Below, piece by piece: positions 7,356-14,841 of a stretch of DNA of 40,094 nt. The translations under genes and the position numbers were made by a program. The notes beneath the pieces are model-generated. The model ran no database searches, was not told the origin of the DNA, and was given only the letters and a program-made list of their open reading frames with translations. Each line of letters starts with the position of its first letter. The stretch's first letter is position 1. This DNA is from Acidobacteriota bacterium. GTDB lineage: Bacteria > Acidobacteriota > Terriglobia > Bryobacterales > Bryobacteraceae. Where the stretch lies: NCBI GenBank assembly GCA_018268935.1, contig JAFDVS010000095.1, positions 1 to 40,094 of the forward strand, in the 5' to 3' direction.

Positions 7356-8213
7356 CTACACGCTCAACACAGGGCAGGGGCTTTCGCGCACGATGCTGTA
7401 GAGCTGGCTGAACATCCGGCTCAACTTGCCTTGATGATGGCCGCGGCCGGTAACGATGAGGTCGGCATTGCGATCGAGCGCTTCCTTCCGCACACGCGCA
7501 TCAATGGGGCCTTCGAGAACCGACAAGGTGGCTTCGATGCCCACATTGCGCAGGATCAGGCGCAACTCCAGATCGGCGGAGTCCAGCAATCGCTGACGGT
7601 AGGGGGCAAAGTCGATCTCCAGCGACATGGGCGGCGTTTCCACGCAGTGCACGACATGCAGCCTGGCATCGAAGGAGGATGCCAGGGACGAAGCTGCGCG
7701 CAGCACATCGGGAGTCTCCGGCTCCAGTCCGACCGCACACAACAGAGAACGGTAGGGAATCGGGCTGCTGTGTTCGGCCAGCGACGAATGAACGCCAGTC
7801 CACACCGCGCAACTGACATCGTGCAACACTTTTGCGGTGACTGAGCCGAGCAGCAGGCGGCGGAACGCGCCGCGCCCGCGCGTGGGCATCATCACCAGAT
7901 CCATGCCATTGCGCTGGATGGTCTCACGAATGACGGCGCCCGGTTCGCCCTGCTCCACCAGTTGCGCAGTATGCAAACCGGGAAAGTGCGCGGCGGAAAA
8001 CTCCTTCAGCCGCTGCACTTCCAGCTTCAACAAATCGGGGGCGGTATCGACCACCGTGCCCACCTCGTCATAGATCTGCAGGTTGGGTTCATAGACATGA
8101 AGCAGAGTCAGACTGGCGGAGAAATGCATGGCCAGGCGCTGCACATGGGGAACCACGGCCGCGCAGGGCTCAGAGAAATCCACCGGAAAAAGAATCCGCT
8201 GGAAGGGAAACAT
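7356..8213 (-). CDS. Universal stress protein, tandem UspA domains (copy 3)
   Basis: A 285-residue protein. Two in-frame ATGs lie at 8219 and 8213; AAAGGAG abuts the first but is six bases from the second, so 8213 (MFPFQRILFPVDFS) is preferred. Domain 1 carries MPTRGRGAFRRLLLGSVT, domain 2 ends VTGRGHHQGK and ESPCPVLSV. It is last in the CBS-Hsp20-UspA group, 71 bases after hsp20, with a hairpin in the gap that may set its relative expression. It is clearly a paralogue of the other two UspA genes, and nucleotide binding is likely only in domain 1. Confidence 0.92.
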   Translation of the reverse strand: MFPFQRILFPVDFSEPCAAVVPHVQRLAMHFSASLTLLHVYEPNLQIYDEVGTVVDTAPDLLKLEVQRLKEFSAAHFPGLHTAQLVEQGEPGAVIRETIQRNGMDLVMMPTRGRGAFRRLLLGSVTAKVLHDVSCAVWTGVHSSLAEHSSPIPYRSLLCAVGLEPETPDVLRAASSLASSFDARLHVVHCVETPPMSLEIDFAPYRQRLLDSADLELRLILRNVGIEATLSVLEGPIDARVRKEALDRNADLIVTGRGHHQGKLSRMFSQLYSIVRESPCPVLSV

Positions 8214-8243
8214 GGACATCTCCTTTCAAGAAACCCGCGCCCC

Positions 8244-8260
8244 GCGGAGGCGTCCTCCGC
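8244..8260. repeat. Short inverted repeat between hsp20 and uspA
   Basis: GCGGAGG-CGT-CCTCCGC is a 7-bp stem with a 3-base loop. A further palindrome CTCCGCGGAG follows at 8266-8275. It lies inside the probable hsp20-uspA transcript and could act as a partial terminator or a processing/stability element. No T-tract is seen. Confidence 0.5.
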
Positions 8261-8284
8261 CCACACTCCGCGGAGCGTTCGCCG

Positions 8285-8812
8285 TCATGCCGCAGCCTTG
8301 CTGGGTGGCGCCTCCTTGATAGGGACTTCCTTCCTGGTTGCTTTTGCTTCGGCGCAAGGCACGTTGATCTTCAGGACGCCGTTCTCGATCTCGGCCGTAG
8401 CCTTATCGAGCAGGACGCCTTCAGGGAGCGGGACGGCGCGATAGAACTTCCCGTAGCTGCGTTCCGAGCGATAGGATTCTTCGCCCTTTTCCTCCTTTTC
8501 CTCTTTGCGCTCTCCTTCGATCACCAGTCCGTCCTCCGTGACGGACACCTTGACATTGTCTTTCGTCAGACCGGGCAGTTCGGCTACAACGCTGATGGCG
8601 CCGTTGGCGCGTTTGACCTCGATGGCGGGGCACCAGAATTCGGCTTTCGGTTCCGGCATCGCGGTGAACATGCGGTCCATTTCCTCCGTGAACTGGCGCA
8701 TCAACGCGAATGGGTTCATGCTAAACAGGCTGCCGCGGAACAACGGCATATCGAACATTGTTTTCGGAGTGAGTTCCTTCTCCTTCGATTTGGCCACTGA
8801 CACTTCAGGCAT
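8285..8812 (-). CDS. Small heat-shock protein, Hsp20/alpha-crystallin family
   Basis: A 175-residue ATP-independent holdase chaperone of the cytoplasm. An upstream in-frame ATG (8833) contains the ribosome-binding site AGGAGG (8822-8827) within its own codons, so ATG 8812, nine bases after that site, is the start. The N-terminal arm (1-60) has MFDMPLFRGSLFSMNPFALM. The alpha-crystallin domain spans about 60-155, with VVAELPGLTKDNVKVSV, an acidic/Lys-rich insert (GERKEEKEEKGEE), SYGKFYRAVPLP and the signature AEIENGVLKINVP. The C-terminal tail has KEVPIKEAPP; VPI may serve as the I-x-I-type anchor. It follows the CBS gene by 47 bases and precedes UspA, all likely under the sigma-54-like promoter at 9470-9485. 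Confidence 0.95.
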   Translation of the reverse strand: MPEVSVAKSKEKELTPKTMFDMPLFRGSLFSMNPFALMRQFTEEMDRMFTAMPEPKAEFWCPAIEVKRANGAISVVAELPGLTKDNVKVSVTEDGLVIEGERKEEKEEKGEESYRSERSYGKFYRAVPLPEGVLLDKATAEIENGVLKINVPCAEAKATRKEVPIKEAPPSKAAA

Positions 8813-8859
8813 AGGAATAGCCCTCCTTTCCACGCGAACCGGAGAGTTCGAGAAAAGGC

Positions 8860-9354
8860 TCAGACCGCCGCGGCCATCGCGGCCGGGCGTGTTTGCACTT
8901 CTGGCCGGCGATGTTCGCCAATCGCTTTGAGCGTATTGACGACATCGTCGTAGGTAACGTCCGTGGGCTTGTGCGCGACACGGTGCGCGCGAAGAACTAC
9001 GTCATTCAGGCAAAGCAGGCCTTCCAGCTTGCCCTGCCTGTTGAGGACAGGAAGGCGGCGAACCTTGTGCGTCCGCATGGTCTTCAGTGCGGAATGCACG
9101 TCGTCGTCGGGTGCGCAGGTGAATCCGATGTGGCTGATCACCTCGCCTACCGTGATCTCGCTGGCGCGAATATTCCGCGTGCCCAGCGCGATCGCGATGT
9201 CACGATCCGTGATCATGCCCACAAGTAATCCATCTTTCATTACAGGTAGAGAGCCGCAGTCGTTCGTCCACAGGAGATCCACAGCTGCGGCCAGATTCGA
9301 TTCGGGAGAGCAGGCCACTACGGGGGCCTGATGCATGACTTCCTTAACTTTCAC
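8860..9354 (-). CDS. CBS-pair domain protein
   Basis: A 164-residue cytoplasmic protein. The frame opens upstream to 9459, but AGGAGG (9360-9365 on the minus strand) sits five bases before GTG 9354, which begins VKVKEVMHQAPVV, the normal first strand of a CBS pair, so this start is chosen. CBS1 is residues about 5-60 (SLPVMKDGLLVGMITDRDIA) and CBS2 about 70-125 (VRRLPVLNRQGKLEGLLCLNDVV). CBS pairs bind adenosine nucleotides and sense energy charge. No effector domain is attached. Its place first in an operon with Hsp20 and UspA suggests an energy-stress sensor. About 35 C-terminal residues are Arg/Ala-rich and of unknown role. Confidence 0.9.
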   Translation of the reverse strand: MKVKEVMHQAPVVACSPESNLAAAVDLLWTNDCGSLPVMKDGLLVGMITDRDIAIALGTRNIRASEITVGEVISHIGFTCAPDDDVHSALKTMRTHKVRRLPVLNRQGKLEGLLCLNDVVLRAHRVAHKPTDVTYDDVVNTLKAIGEHRRPEVQTRPAAMAAAV

Positions 9355-9359
9355 GTTTA

Positions 9360-9365
9360 CCTCCT
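9360..9365 (-). promoter_or_regulatory. Ribosome-binding site deciding the CBS-protein start
   Basis: AGGAGG on the minus strand, five bases before GTG 9354. It overrules the longer reading frame, whose extra 35 residues would cover the untranslated leader predicted from the sigma-54-like promoter. Confidence 0.75.
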
Positions 9366-9469
9366 GCGGAATTACGTCTCTCTTCTTCGAGTGTTGTTCG
9401 TGCTCACGCATGCAGCATTTGCGAAGAAGAGGCAGGTCAATAAACCGGATCCACCTCAATCATAGCGCG

Positions 9470-9485
9470 TGCACTCAACTTGCCA
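9470..9485 (-). promoter_or_regulatory. Candidate sigma-54 (-24/-12) promoter for the CBS-Hsp20-UspA group
   Basis: The minus strand reads TGGCAAGTTGAGTGCA; TGGCA and TGCA match the consensus TGGCAC-N5-TTGCA with exact GG-N10-GC spacing. The predicted transcript starts near 9459, giving a leader of about 105 bases to GTG 9354. Palindromes at 9529-9563 are at enhancer distance. The gene directly upstream encodes an NtrC-family activator. Confidence 0.65.
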
Positions 9486-9528
9486 AACCGTGCGGCAGAC
9501 AGGTGGAGGAGGACGGTGCACGATGCGA

Positions 9529-9563
9529 TGTGTCACTACACACAGTTGGGTGAATGTACCCAA
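9529..9563. promoter_or_regulatory. Candidate enhancer: two inverted repeats
   Basis: TTGGGT-GAATGT-ACCCAA (9546-9563) is a perfect 6-bp inverted repeat centred about 95 bases upstream of the predicted sigma-54 start. TGTGT-CACT-ACACA (9529-9542) is centred about 76 upstream. Paired dyads at this distance are typical of activator binding sites for NtrC-type proteins. The rest of 9355-9579 contains only the promoter and the CBS leader. Confidence 0.5.
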
Positions 9564-9579
9564 GATTGGGGGAAGGGAC

Positions 9580-10935
9580 TCAGGTGTCTGTTTTTCTCGC
9601 GCTCTGCGGCTCCAGCCCCAATTGCGCGCATTTCTTGTAGAGATGACTGCGTTCCAATCCAAGCGCGCGCGCCGTTTCGCTCATGTTGTAGTTACAACGT
9701 TTCAGTTCGTCGAGAACCGTTTGGCGTTCGAAGGATTCCACTCGCGCCGCCAACGTCCCACCAGGCGCGGCTTCGGCGCGCAGGTTTGGCAGAGCTAGCC
9801 GTACCGTATCCTCGTCAACATCGGCATCGGCAAGCAGCAGCATGCGCTCCACCGAGTTGCGCAGTTCGCGAACATTTCCGGGCCAATTGTAGCGGCTCAG
9901 TGCTTCGACAGCAGAGAGAGAAAATGTTTTGGGCTTCCAGCCATTCATCTCGCTGACACGCGCGGCGAAGTGTTCCAACAGAACTGGAATATCTCCCGGC
10001 CGTTCGCGTAGGGGAGGCAAAGTGAGGGGGAAGACGAACACGCGATGATACAGATCCTGGCGAAACGCCCCCGCGCGCACCTGCTCTTCCAGGTTGCGAT
10101 GCGTGGCCACGACGACACGGACGTTGACCTTGATGGGGCGATCACCGCCGACCCGTTCGAACTCACCTTCTTCCAGCACGCGCAGTAGCTTGGCCTGCAT
10201 CACAGAGGGCATATCGCCAATCTCATCGAGGAAGAGCGTGCCGTTATGGGCTTGGTCGAATTTGCCCGCGTGCCGCGTGGCAGCGCCGGTGAACGAGCCC
10301 TTCTCGTGGCCGAAGAGTTCGGATTCGATGAGTTCCTGCGGCACGGCGGCGCAATTCAGCGTGATGAACGGACCCTTGGCGCGTGAACTGAGCCGGTGCA
10401 GCGCGCGGGCGATGAGTTCTTTGCCCGTGCCCGTTTCGCCCAGGATGCAGACGCGCGACTCGCCGCCGGCCACACGTTCCACCTGCATCATCACGCGGCG
10501 CATCGGCTCTGATCGCCAGATAATTTCATGGCTCCCCACCTGGCGGCGCAGTTCACGGTTCTCTGCTTCGAGGCGAGTGAGACGTACCGCGTTGTCGATG
10601 GCGAGCAGCAGCTTTTCGGTGGAGAGCGGCTTCTCAAGAAAATCGAGTGCACCGAGCCGCGTGGCGCGCACTGCCATATCCACAGTGGCCTGGCCGGAGA
10701 TCATGATCACCGGCGTGGTGACCTGCATGGCGCGGATCTCTTCGAGCAGCGTGATGCCGTCCTTGCCGGGCATGACGACATCGGAGAGAATGCAATCGAA
10801 CTTCTGGTTGCGAATCAATTCGGCGGCGCGCGTGGCGCTGTCGGCCACCGTGGTTTCATGACCAGCGAGGCGGAAGGCGCGTGAAAGCGAACCGAGAGTG
10901 CTGTGATCGTCGTCGATGAGGAGGATGTGGCTCAT
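9580..10935 (-). CDS. Sigma-54-dependent response regulator, NtrC/NtrX family
   Basis: A 451-residue cytoplasmic transcription activator. The receiver domain is 1-120 with acidic DDD (8-10), phospho-acceptor Asp52 and Lys102. The AAA+ domain spans about 135-375, with Walker A GETGTGKE (166-173), the sigma-54-contact loop GSFTGA (213-218; Ser for the usual Ala), Walker B GTLFLDEIGDM (232-242) and the LPPLRERPGDIP motif. The C-terminal Fis-type helix-turn-helix is about 405-445 (NYNMSETARALGLERSHLYKK). ATG 10935 overlaps the kinase stop by four bases, so the two are a pair. It most plausibly activates the sigma-54-like promoters in and near its own neighbourhood; direct targets are inference. 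Confidence 0.96.
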   Translation of the reverse strand: MSHILLIDDDHSTLGSLSRAFRLAGHETTVADSATRAAELIRNQKFDCILSDVVMPGKDGITLLEEIRAMQVTTPVIMISGQATVDMAVRATRLGALDFLEKPLSTEKLLLAIDNAVRLTRLEAENRELRRQVGSHEIIWRSEPMRRVMMQVERVAGGESRVCILGETGTGKELIARALHRLSSRAKGPFITLNCAAVPQELIESELFGHEKGSFTGAATRHAGKFDQAHNGTLFLDEIGDMPSVMQAKLLRVLEEGEFERVGGDRPIKVNVRVVVATHRNLEEQVRAGAFRQDLYHRVFVFPLTLPPLRERPGDIPVLLEHFAARVSEMNGWKPKTFSLSAVEALSRYNWPGNVRELRNSVERMLLLADADVDEDTVRLALPNLRAEAAPGGTLAARVESFERQTVLDELKRCNYNMSETARALGLERSHLYKKCAQLGLEPQSARKTDT

Positions 10936-12698
10936 GCGCTGTTCCTTGCCGGTAGATCGATGGTGAACGTGGCGCCCTTTCCCGGTTCGCTGTGCACGGC
11001 AATGCGTCCTTTATGATCGCTGATCACCGATTGCACAATCGCGAGCCCGAGCCCGGTGCCATGCTGCTTGGTGGTGTAGTAGGGCGTGAACAGGCGCGAT
11101 GCTTCTTCCTCCGACATTCCCTTCCCTGTGTCGCTGACTTCGAGGTGCGCTGTGCCGTTCAGCCATTGCGTTCGGACTGTGAGCGTGCCGCCTTCGGGCA
11201 TCGCGTCCATGGCGTTGAGCACAAGGTTACGCAGGGCGCGCCCGAGTTGCTCCGGATCGGCTTCCACTTGCAGTTCGCCACTGCTCAGTTCAAGTGCCGC
11301 TTCGATCGGCGCGCGTCCGGGTTGCTTCCACTGCGCATCGAACAACTGCAGCGTGTCGCGCACCAACCCGTTCAGATCGACGGGCTCCAGGCGCGGCGCC
11401 GGCATGCGGCTGAAATCGCTGAAGCGCCCGATGATGGTCTTCAGATTGGATATCTCTTTGAGCAGCGTGCCGGTGCTTTCGCGGAACACTTCATCGAACT
11501 CTTCCGGGGTTTGCGTGCGGCTGCGCTGCAGATTCTCCACGGTGATTTGTAACGGGAAGAGCGGGTTCTTCAATTCGTGCGCGAGGCGGCGTGCCAACTC
11601 GCGCCATGCGGCGACACGTTCGGCCTGGATGGCGCGCTCGCGCTGCTCGATCAACTGCTGCGTCATGTGATTGAACGCTCGCCCGAGGCTGCCGATTTCG
11701 TCCTTGCCGGCGACGGGCACTCGCGCGCTTAGATCGCCTGCGGCGACTGACTTGGCGGCGCTGGCGAGTTGCGCCACGGGGCGGCTGACGCGCTCCGTGG
11801 TCCACCATCCGACGAGCACGCCGAGAAGAATGCCGGAGCCCCCAACAAGCACGCCGGTATAAAGGATCCATTGCTCCAGCCACATTTGATCGGCGAGTGA
11901 TGTGCCTGCCAGCAGCACCCCGAGCATGGTATCGCCGCGTAACAAGGGCATCGCGAGCAGAGCTTCGGAGCTGGACCGCGCTTCGCGCCAGCGGATGACT
12001 CCGGTCGCGGGCTTGGCTGTGGCGCGCGCCTGTTCCACAAGCGGCGTGAGTTTGGCGGCATCGGCTACCGGGCCGCGCGCATCCAGCACTTCGCTGCTCG
12101 ATAGCCAGAGCAACGCGCGGACGCCGGGTGCGACGCCGAGCGATTCCAGGAACTGCCGGTTGAGGCGCTTGCCGCCTGCAATGGTGATCTTCTCTTCGCC
12201 CGCATTGACGCGCTGCACGGCGATCAACGCCACGGCCGTGCCTTCCGGCGCCGGGATGCGCGTGAGAAACGCTTTCGGCGACTGCCAATCTTCGGCGGTG
12301 ATGAGCCAGTCGTTGCGAAACCCGAACCGCGCCGGCCAGTGGGCTGAGGAGACGATAGTGGCGTCGCCTTTGAGAACGTCGAGAAAATCGAGGGACTGGC
12401 CTTCGGCCTGCTGTGCCGCGGTTTGCAGAAAAGGCGCAAGATCGGGTTCGCGGCGGCTGGCTTCAATGGCGATGCGCAGCATCTCATCGGAAGCGGCGAT
12501 GCGCCGGATGCGGCGGGTGATCTCGTCGCCTTGCGCGTCCAGTTGCTTCTGGAATTGATCGAGCAGGGCGTTACGGCGCTGCTGATCCATCGTTTCAAAG
12601 GCGCGGCGTGTGGCGACGGAAACGACTCCCGTGACCAGGGCGACCGCTCCGGCGACGGTGAGCGAAGTCACTACCAGCAGCTTGGTGCGGAAGGTCAT
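10932..12698 (-). CDS. NtrY-like membrane sensor histidine kinase
   Basis: A 588-residue inner-membrane kinase. TM1 is about 6-27, followed by a large periplasmic region to about 275, TM2 about 276-297 (YTGVLVGGSGILLGVLVGWW), HAMP about 298-350, and the dimerisation/phosphotransfer helix with RRLAHELKNPLFPLQI, His374 being the phosphorylated residue. The ATPase has NLVLNAMDAMP (N box), DTGKGMSEEE (G1) and GTGLGLAIVQ (G2). The ELKNPLFPLQ phrase is typical of NtrY-type kinases. It overlaps both the solute-binding-protein gene upstream and the regulator downstream by four bases, so all three are translated together. The periplasmic sensor has no domain I recognise; the co-encoded binding protein may present its ligand. 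Confidence 0.95.
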   Translation of the reverse strand: MTFRTKLLVVTSLTVAGAVALVTGVVSVATRRAFETMDQQRRNALLDQFQKQLDAQGDEITRRIRRIAASDEMLRIAIEASRREPDLAPFLQTAAQQAEGQSLDFLDVLKGDATIVSSAHWPARFGFRNDWLITAEDWQSPKAFLTRIPAPEGTAVALIAVQRVNAGEEKITIAGGKRLNRQFLESLGVAPGVRALLWLSSSEVLDARGPVADAAKLTPLVEQARATAKPATGVIRWREARSSSEALLAMPLLRGDTMLGVLLAGTSLADQMWLEQWILYTGVLVGGSGILLGVLVGWWTTERVSRPVAQLASAAKSVAAGDLSARVPVAGKDEIGSLGRAFNHMTQQLIEQRERAIQAERVAAWRELARRLAHELKNPLFPLQITVENLQRSRTQTPEEFDEVFRESTGTLLKEISNLKTIIGRFSDFSRMPAPRLEPVDLNGLVRDTLQLFDAQWKQPGRAPIEAALELSSGELQVEADPEQLGRALRNLVLNAMDAMPEGGTLTVRTQWLNGTAHLEVSDTGKGMSEEEASRLFTPYYTTKQHGTGLGLAIVQSVISDHKGRIAVHSEPGKGATFTIDLPARNSA

Positions 12699-13960
12699 GG
12701 CTTATCCTCCACCCAAACATTTTCCAGGCGCCATGTTCCGGCCCAGTTTCGCACTCTTTCGCTGAGCCGCCAAGCCACCGGCAGATGAAGCAGGGGAACG
12801 GCGCCTACGGTTTCGATGAGGCTCTTCTCCGTTTCATAGGCGGAGGCTTCCGGCATGGCGACTCCGAGTCCGGCGGCCAGTTCACGGAGGGCGGGCGCAG
12901 CTTCCCTGCCCTGGGTGCGGAGACGCAGCAGGCGCACTTCGGGCCGCTGTTGACCTGTGGCGGCGCGCATGGGAAGACCGGCTTGCGTTGCATTGAGGGC
13001 GACGCGGTCCGCGATGGCGCGCAGCAGTGCGTCCTGCGGATCGTGGGCGATGGTGAGCGAAGCGGATGGCGCCGGTGGCAGGGGCTGGAACAATGTGGAG
13101 AAGAGGAAGGCGTAGCCACTGAGCCACTGCGGCAGTAATGCGCCCGTGATTTCGCCCTGACGCTGCAGGATCACTTGATGGATGGATTGCCGGTCAATGG
13201 CCAGTGACAGCCGCTCGCGCAAATGCGCTTTGTCTTTGGCGAGAATCAGCGCGATGGTTTCGATCGGTTGTGTGACGGAGATTCTCGCATTGCGCTGACG
13301 CAGGGCGCGCACTTCGTTGGCGGCGAGTTCGATGACATCGGCGCGGCCCAGTTCCAGTGCCAGCGTCTGTTCCCGTAGACCCGAGCCCATGGTGATTTCG
13401 ATGGAGTCGAGAAACGGGCGCCCCTGCCAGTGTGCTTCGTGCGCAGTGAGCGTCACGGCTTTCGCATCCCATTTGTCGATACGGAATGGGCCGGTGCCGA
13501 GCAACACGCCATCGGGGCCGCGCTGTACGATCGCGCTGCGTGGATGCGCGAGCGCGACGAGGATGTCGGCGATGGGCTTGTCGGCGGGGATGACGATGAC
13601 TCCGTTTTCCGGCTGCCACAGGGAGCCATCGTGGAAGCGCACGCCTTCACGCGCGGTGAACAGCCAGCGGCGGCGTGCGGCATCGTGCGTCCATTCCTTG
13701 GCCAGCCAGGGTTGCGGGCGGCCCTTGGCATCAAAGCGCACCAGTGTTTCGAAGACTTGCGTGGTGATCTGCTGCTTGGCGGCCGATGCGAGCGAGTCAC
13801 TGGGCCATGCGGCTGGATCGGCGTTGTCCACCGCCGCGCGCATGGCGATGCGTAAAGATCCGCCATAGCGCGGTCTGCGCGCGGCCTCCGCCGTTGCGCA
13901 GAGCAGGCTAACGGCTGCAATCGACGCTAACCAGGTACGCACTGTGGATCTCTTCGGCAT
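12695..13960 (-). CDS. Family-5 (oligopeptide/nickel-type) extracellular solute-binding protein, orphan
   Basis: A 421-residue exported protein. The frame is open much further upstream, but that part overlaps the preceding gene and has no protein-like character; ATG 13960 begins MPKRSTVRTWLASIAAVSLLCATAEA, a good signal peptide. The SBP_bac_5 pattern is seen as RPRYGGSLRIAM, ITTQVFETLVRFD, PWLAKEWTHD, FTAREGVRFHDG, GTGPFRIDKWD and LSLAIDRQSIHQVILQ. It is shorter than typical DppA/OppA (about 500-540), having lost some of the C-terminal lobe. No permease or ATPase genes accompany it. It is fused by overlaps to the kinase gene (4 bases) and the upstream unknown (53 bases), pointing to a sensing rather than transport role (inference). 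Confidence 0.88.
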   Translation of the reverse strand: MPKRSTVRTWLASIAAVSLLCATAEAARRPRYGGSLRIAMRAAVDNADPAAWPSDSLASAAKQQITTQVFETLVRFDAKGRPQPWLAKEWTHDAARRRWLFTAREGVRFHDGSLWQPENGVIVIPADKPIADILVALAHPRSAIVQRGPDGVLLGTGPFRIDKWDAKAVTLTAHEAHWQGRPFLDSIEITMGSGLREQTLALELGRADVIELAANEVRALRQRNARISVTQPIETIALILAKDKAHLRERLSLAIDRQSIHQVILQRQGEITGALLPQWLSGYAFLFSTLFQPLPPAPSASLTIAHDPQDALLRAIADRVALNATQAGLPMRAATGQQRPEVRLLRLRTQGREAAPALRELAAGLGVAMPEASAYETEKSLIETVGAVPLLHLPVAWRLSERVRNWAGTWRLENVWVEDKP

Positions 13961-14810
13961 GATTGGCGGTGATGGCGAGCACTGCGCCGGCTCGCGCCTG
14001 CAGTGCGGTGATGGGCGATGGGAATTCGAGGCGATTCGATGAGTCCGCAATGCTGAGGGTATCGGGGGATTGCCAGTCCACAGCCGTGGTTTGGAACATG
14101 ACGTTTTTCGCGCCGCACAGTTCGGAAATTTTGGCCGATATTTCGGCGGGCTGCTGCGGCTGCGGGCTGGCCGTGCAGGTGATATCGAGCGTGGGCTGCA
14201 ATGTGCCTTCGCAGCGGGTGTCGTTGATGGTGAGAGTGAGTTGGGTGTTGCTGACTTCGATGACGCCTTGCGGATCGCGCGAAGGAGCGCTGGGGATGAG
14301 CTTCGAGACCGCGGGTTCCCATTTGCCGTCTCGCGATTCGTAAACGGTGAGTTGCTGCGTGTCGAGGACCAGCATGCGGTTGTCGAGGATCTGCACGTCG
14401 AGCAGCGGCGTGCTCTGCTGCCATAAAAGCCGGCGGGTGAGAATGGCGCGGATGGTTGCGGTTTGAGGCGTTGCATCGAAGGCGGCCATTTCCACGTATC
14501 TTTCTCCAGGCGGGCGGCGCAATTCGCCAATGAGCAGAAATCCCTGCGGATTTTCCGACAGCGATAAGAAAACTTCGAGCGGAGGTTTGTTGCGCGCGGG
14601 TGTGCGGCGCAGTGCACGCTGGGTGAGGCTGCGAGCCTTCTCCAATTCCTGGGCTGGAAGCGAGCTGAGATTCTTAGCGGTGATCTGCACGGATTCCCCA
14701 ATGGCAAGCCGCGCCGCGAGGCCTCTGGCAACGCTGCGGACGGCGTCTTCCAGGCTCCCGGCGCGGGCGGCTGTAAACAGTGTGAACAAGAGAATCAGGC
14801 CCCGGCCCAT
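13908..14810 (-). CDS. Secreted protein of unknown function in the NtrYX operon
   Basis: A 300-residue protein from ATG 14810 (an upstream TTG at 14828 is possible). Residues 1-17 (MGRGLILLFTLFTAARA) form a signal peptide. The N-terminal part SLEDAVRSVARGLAARLAIGE plus VQITAKNLSSLP looks like a small mixed domain with regular spacing. The rest is rich in beta strands (LLDVQILDNRMLVLDTQQLTVYE; then LTLTINDTR). I do not recognise a family. Two Cys (CEGTLQPTLDITC) may form a disulfide. Its 3' end overlaps the start of the solute-binding-protein gene by 53 bases in another frame. It is 32 bases upstream of... the SPFH gene end, in the same direction, so it is probably part of the same operon. Confidence 0.75.
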   Translation of the reverse strand: MGRGLILLFTLFTAARAGSLEDAVRSVARGLAARLAIGESVQITAKNLSSLPAQELEKARSLTQRALRRTPARNKPPLEVFLSLSENPQGFLLIGELRRPPGERYVEMAAFDATPQTATIRAILTRRLLWQQSTPLLDVQILDNRMLVLDTQQLTVYESRDGKWEPAVSKLIPSAPSRDPQGVIEVSNTQLTLTINDTRCEGTLQPTLDITCTASPQPQQPAEISAKISELCGAKNVMFQTTAVDWQSPDTLSIADSSNRLEFPSPITALQARAGAVLAITANHAEEIHSAYLVSVDCSR

Positions 14811-14841
14811 GCGTGGGCATGATAGCAAACCCTCGGCGCGG

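Noticed and set aside
13961..14731. N-terminal extension of the solute-binding-protein frame
   Set aside because: It is Ser/Pro/Arg-rich, overlaps the preceding gene, and ATG 13960 begins a clear signal peptide.
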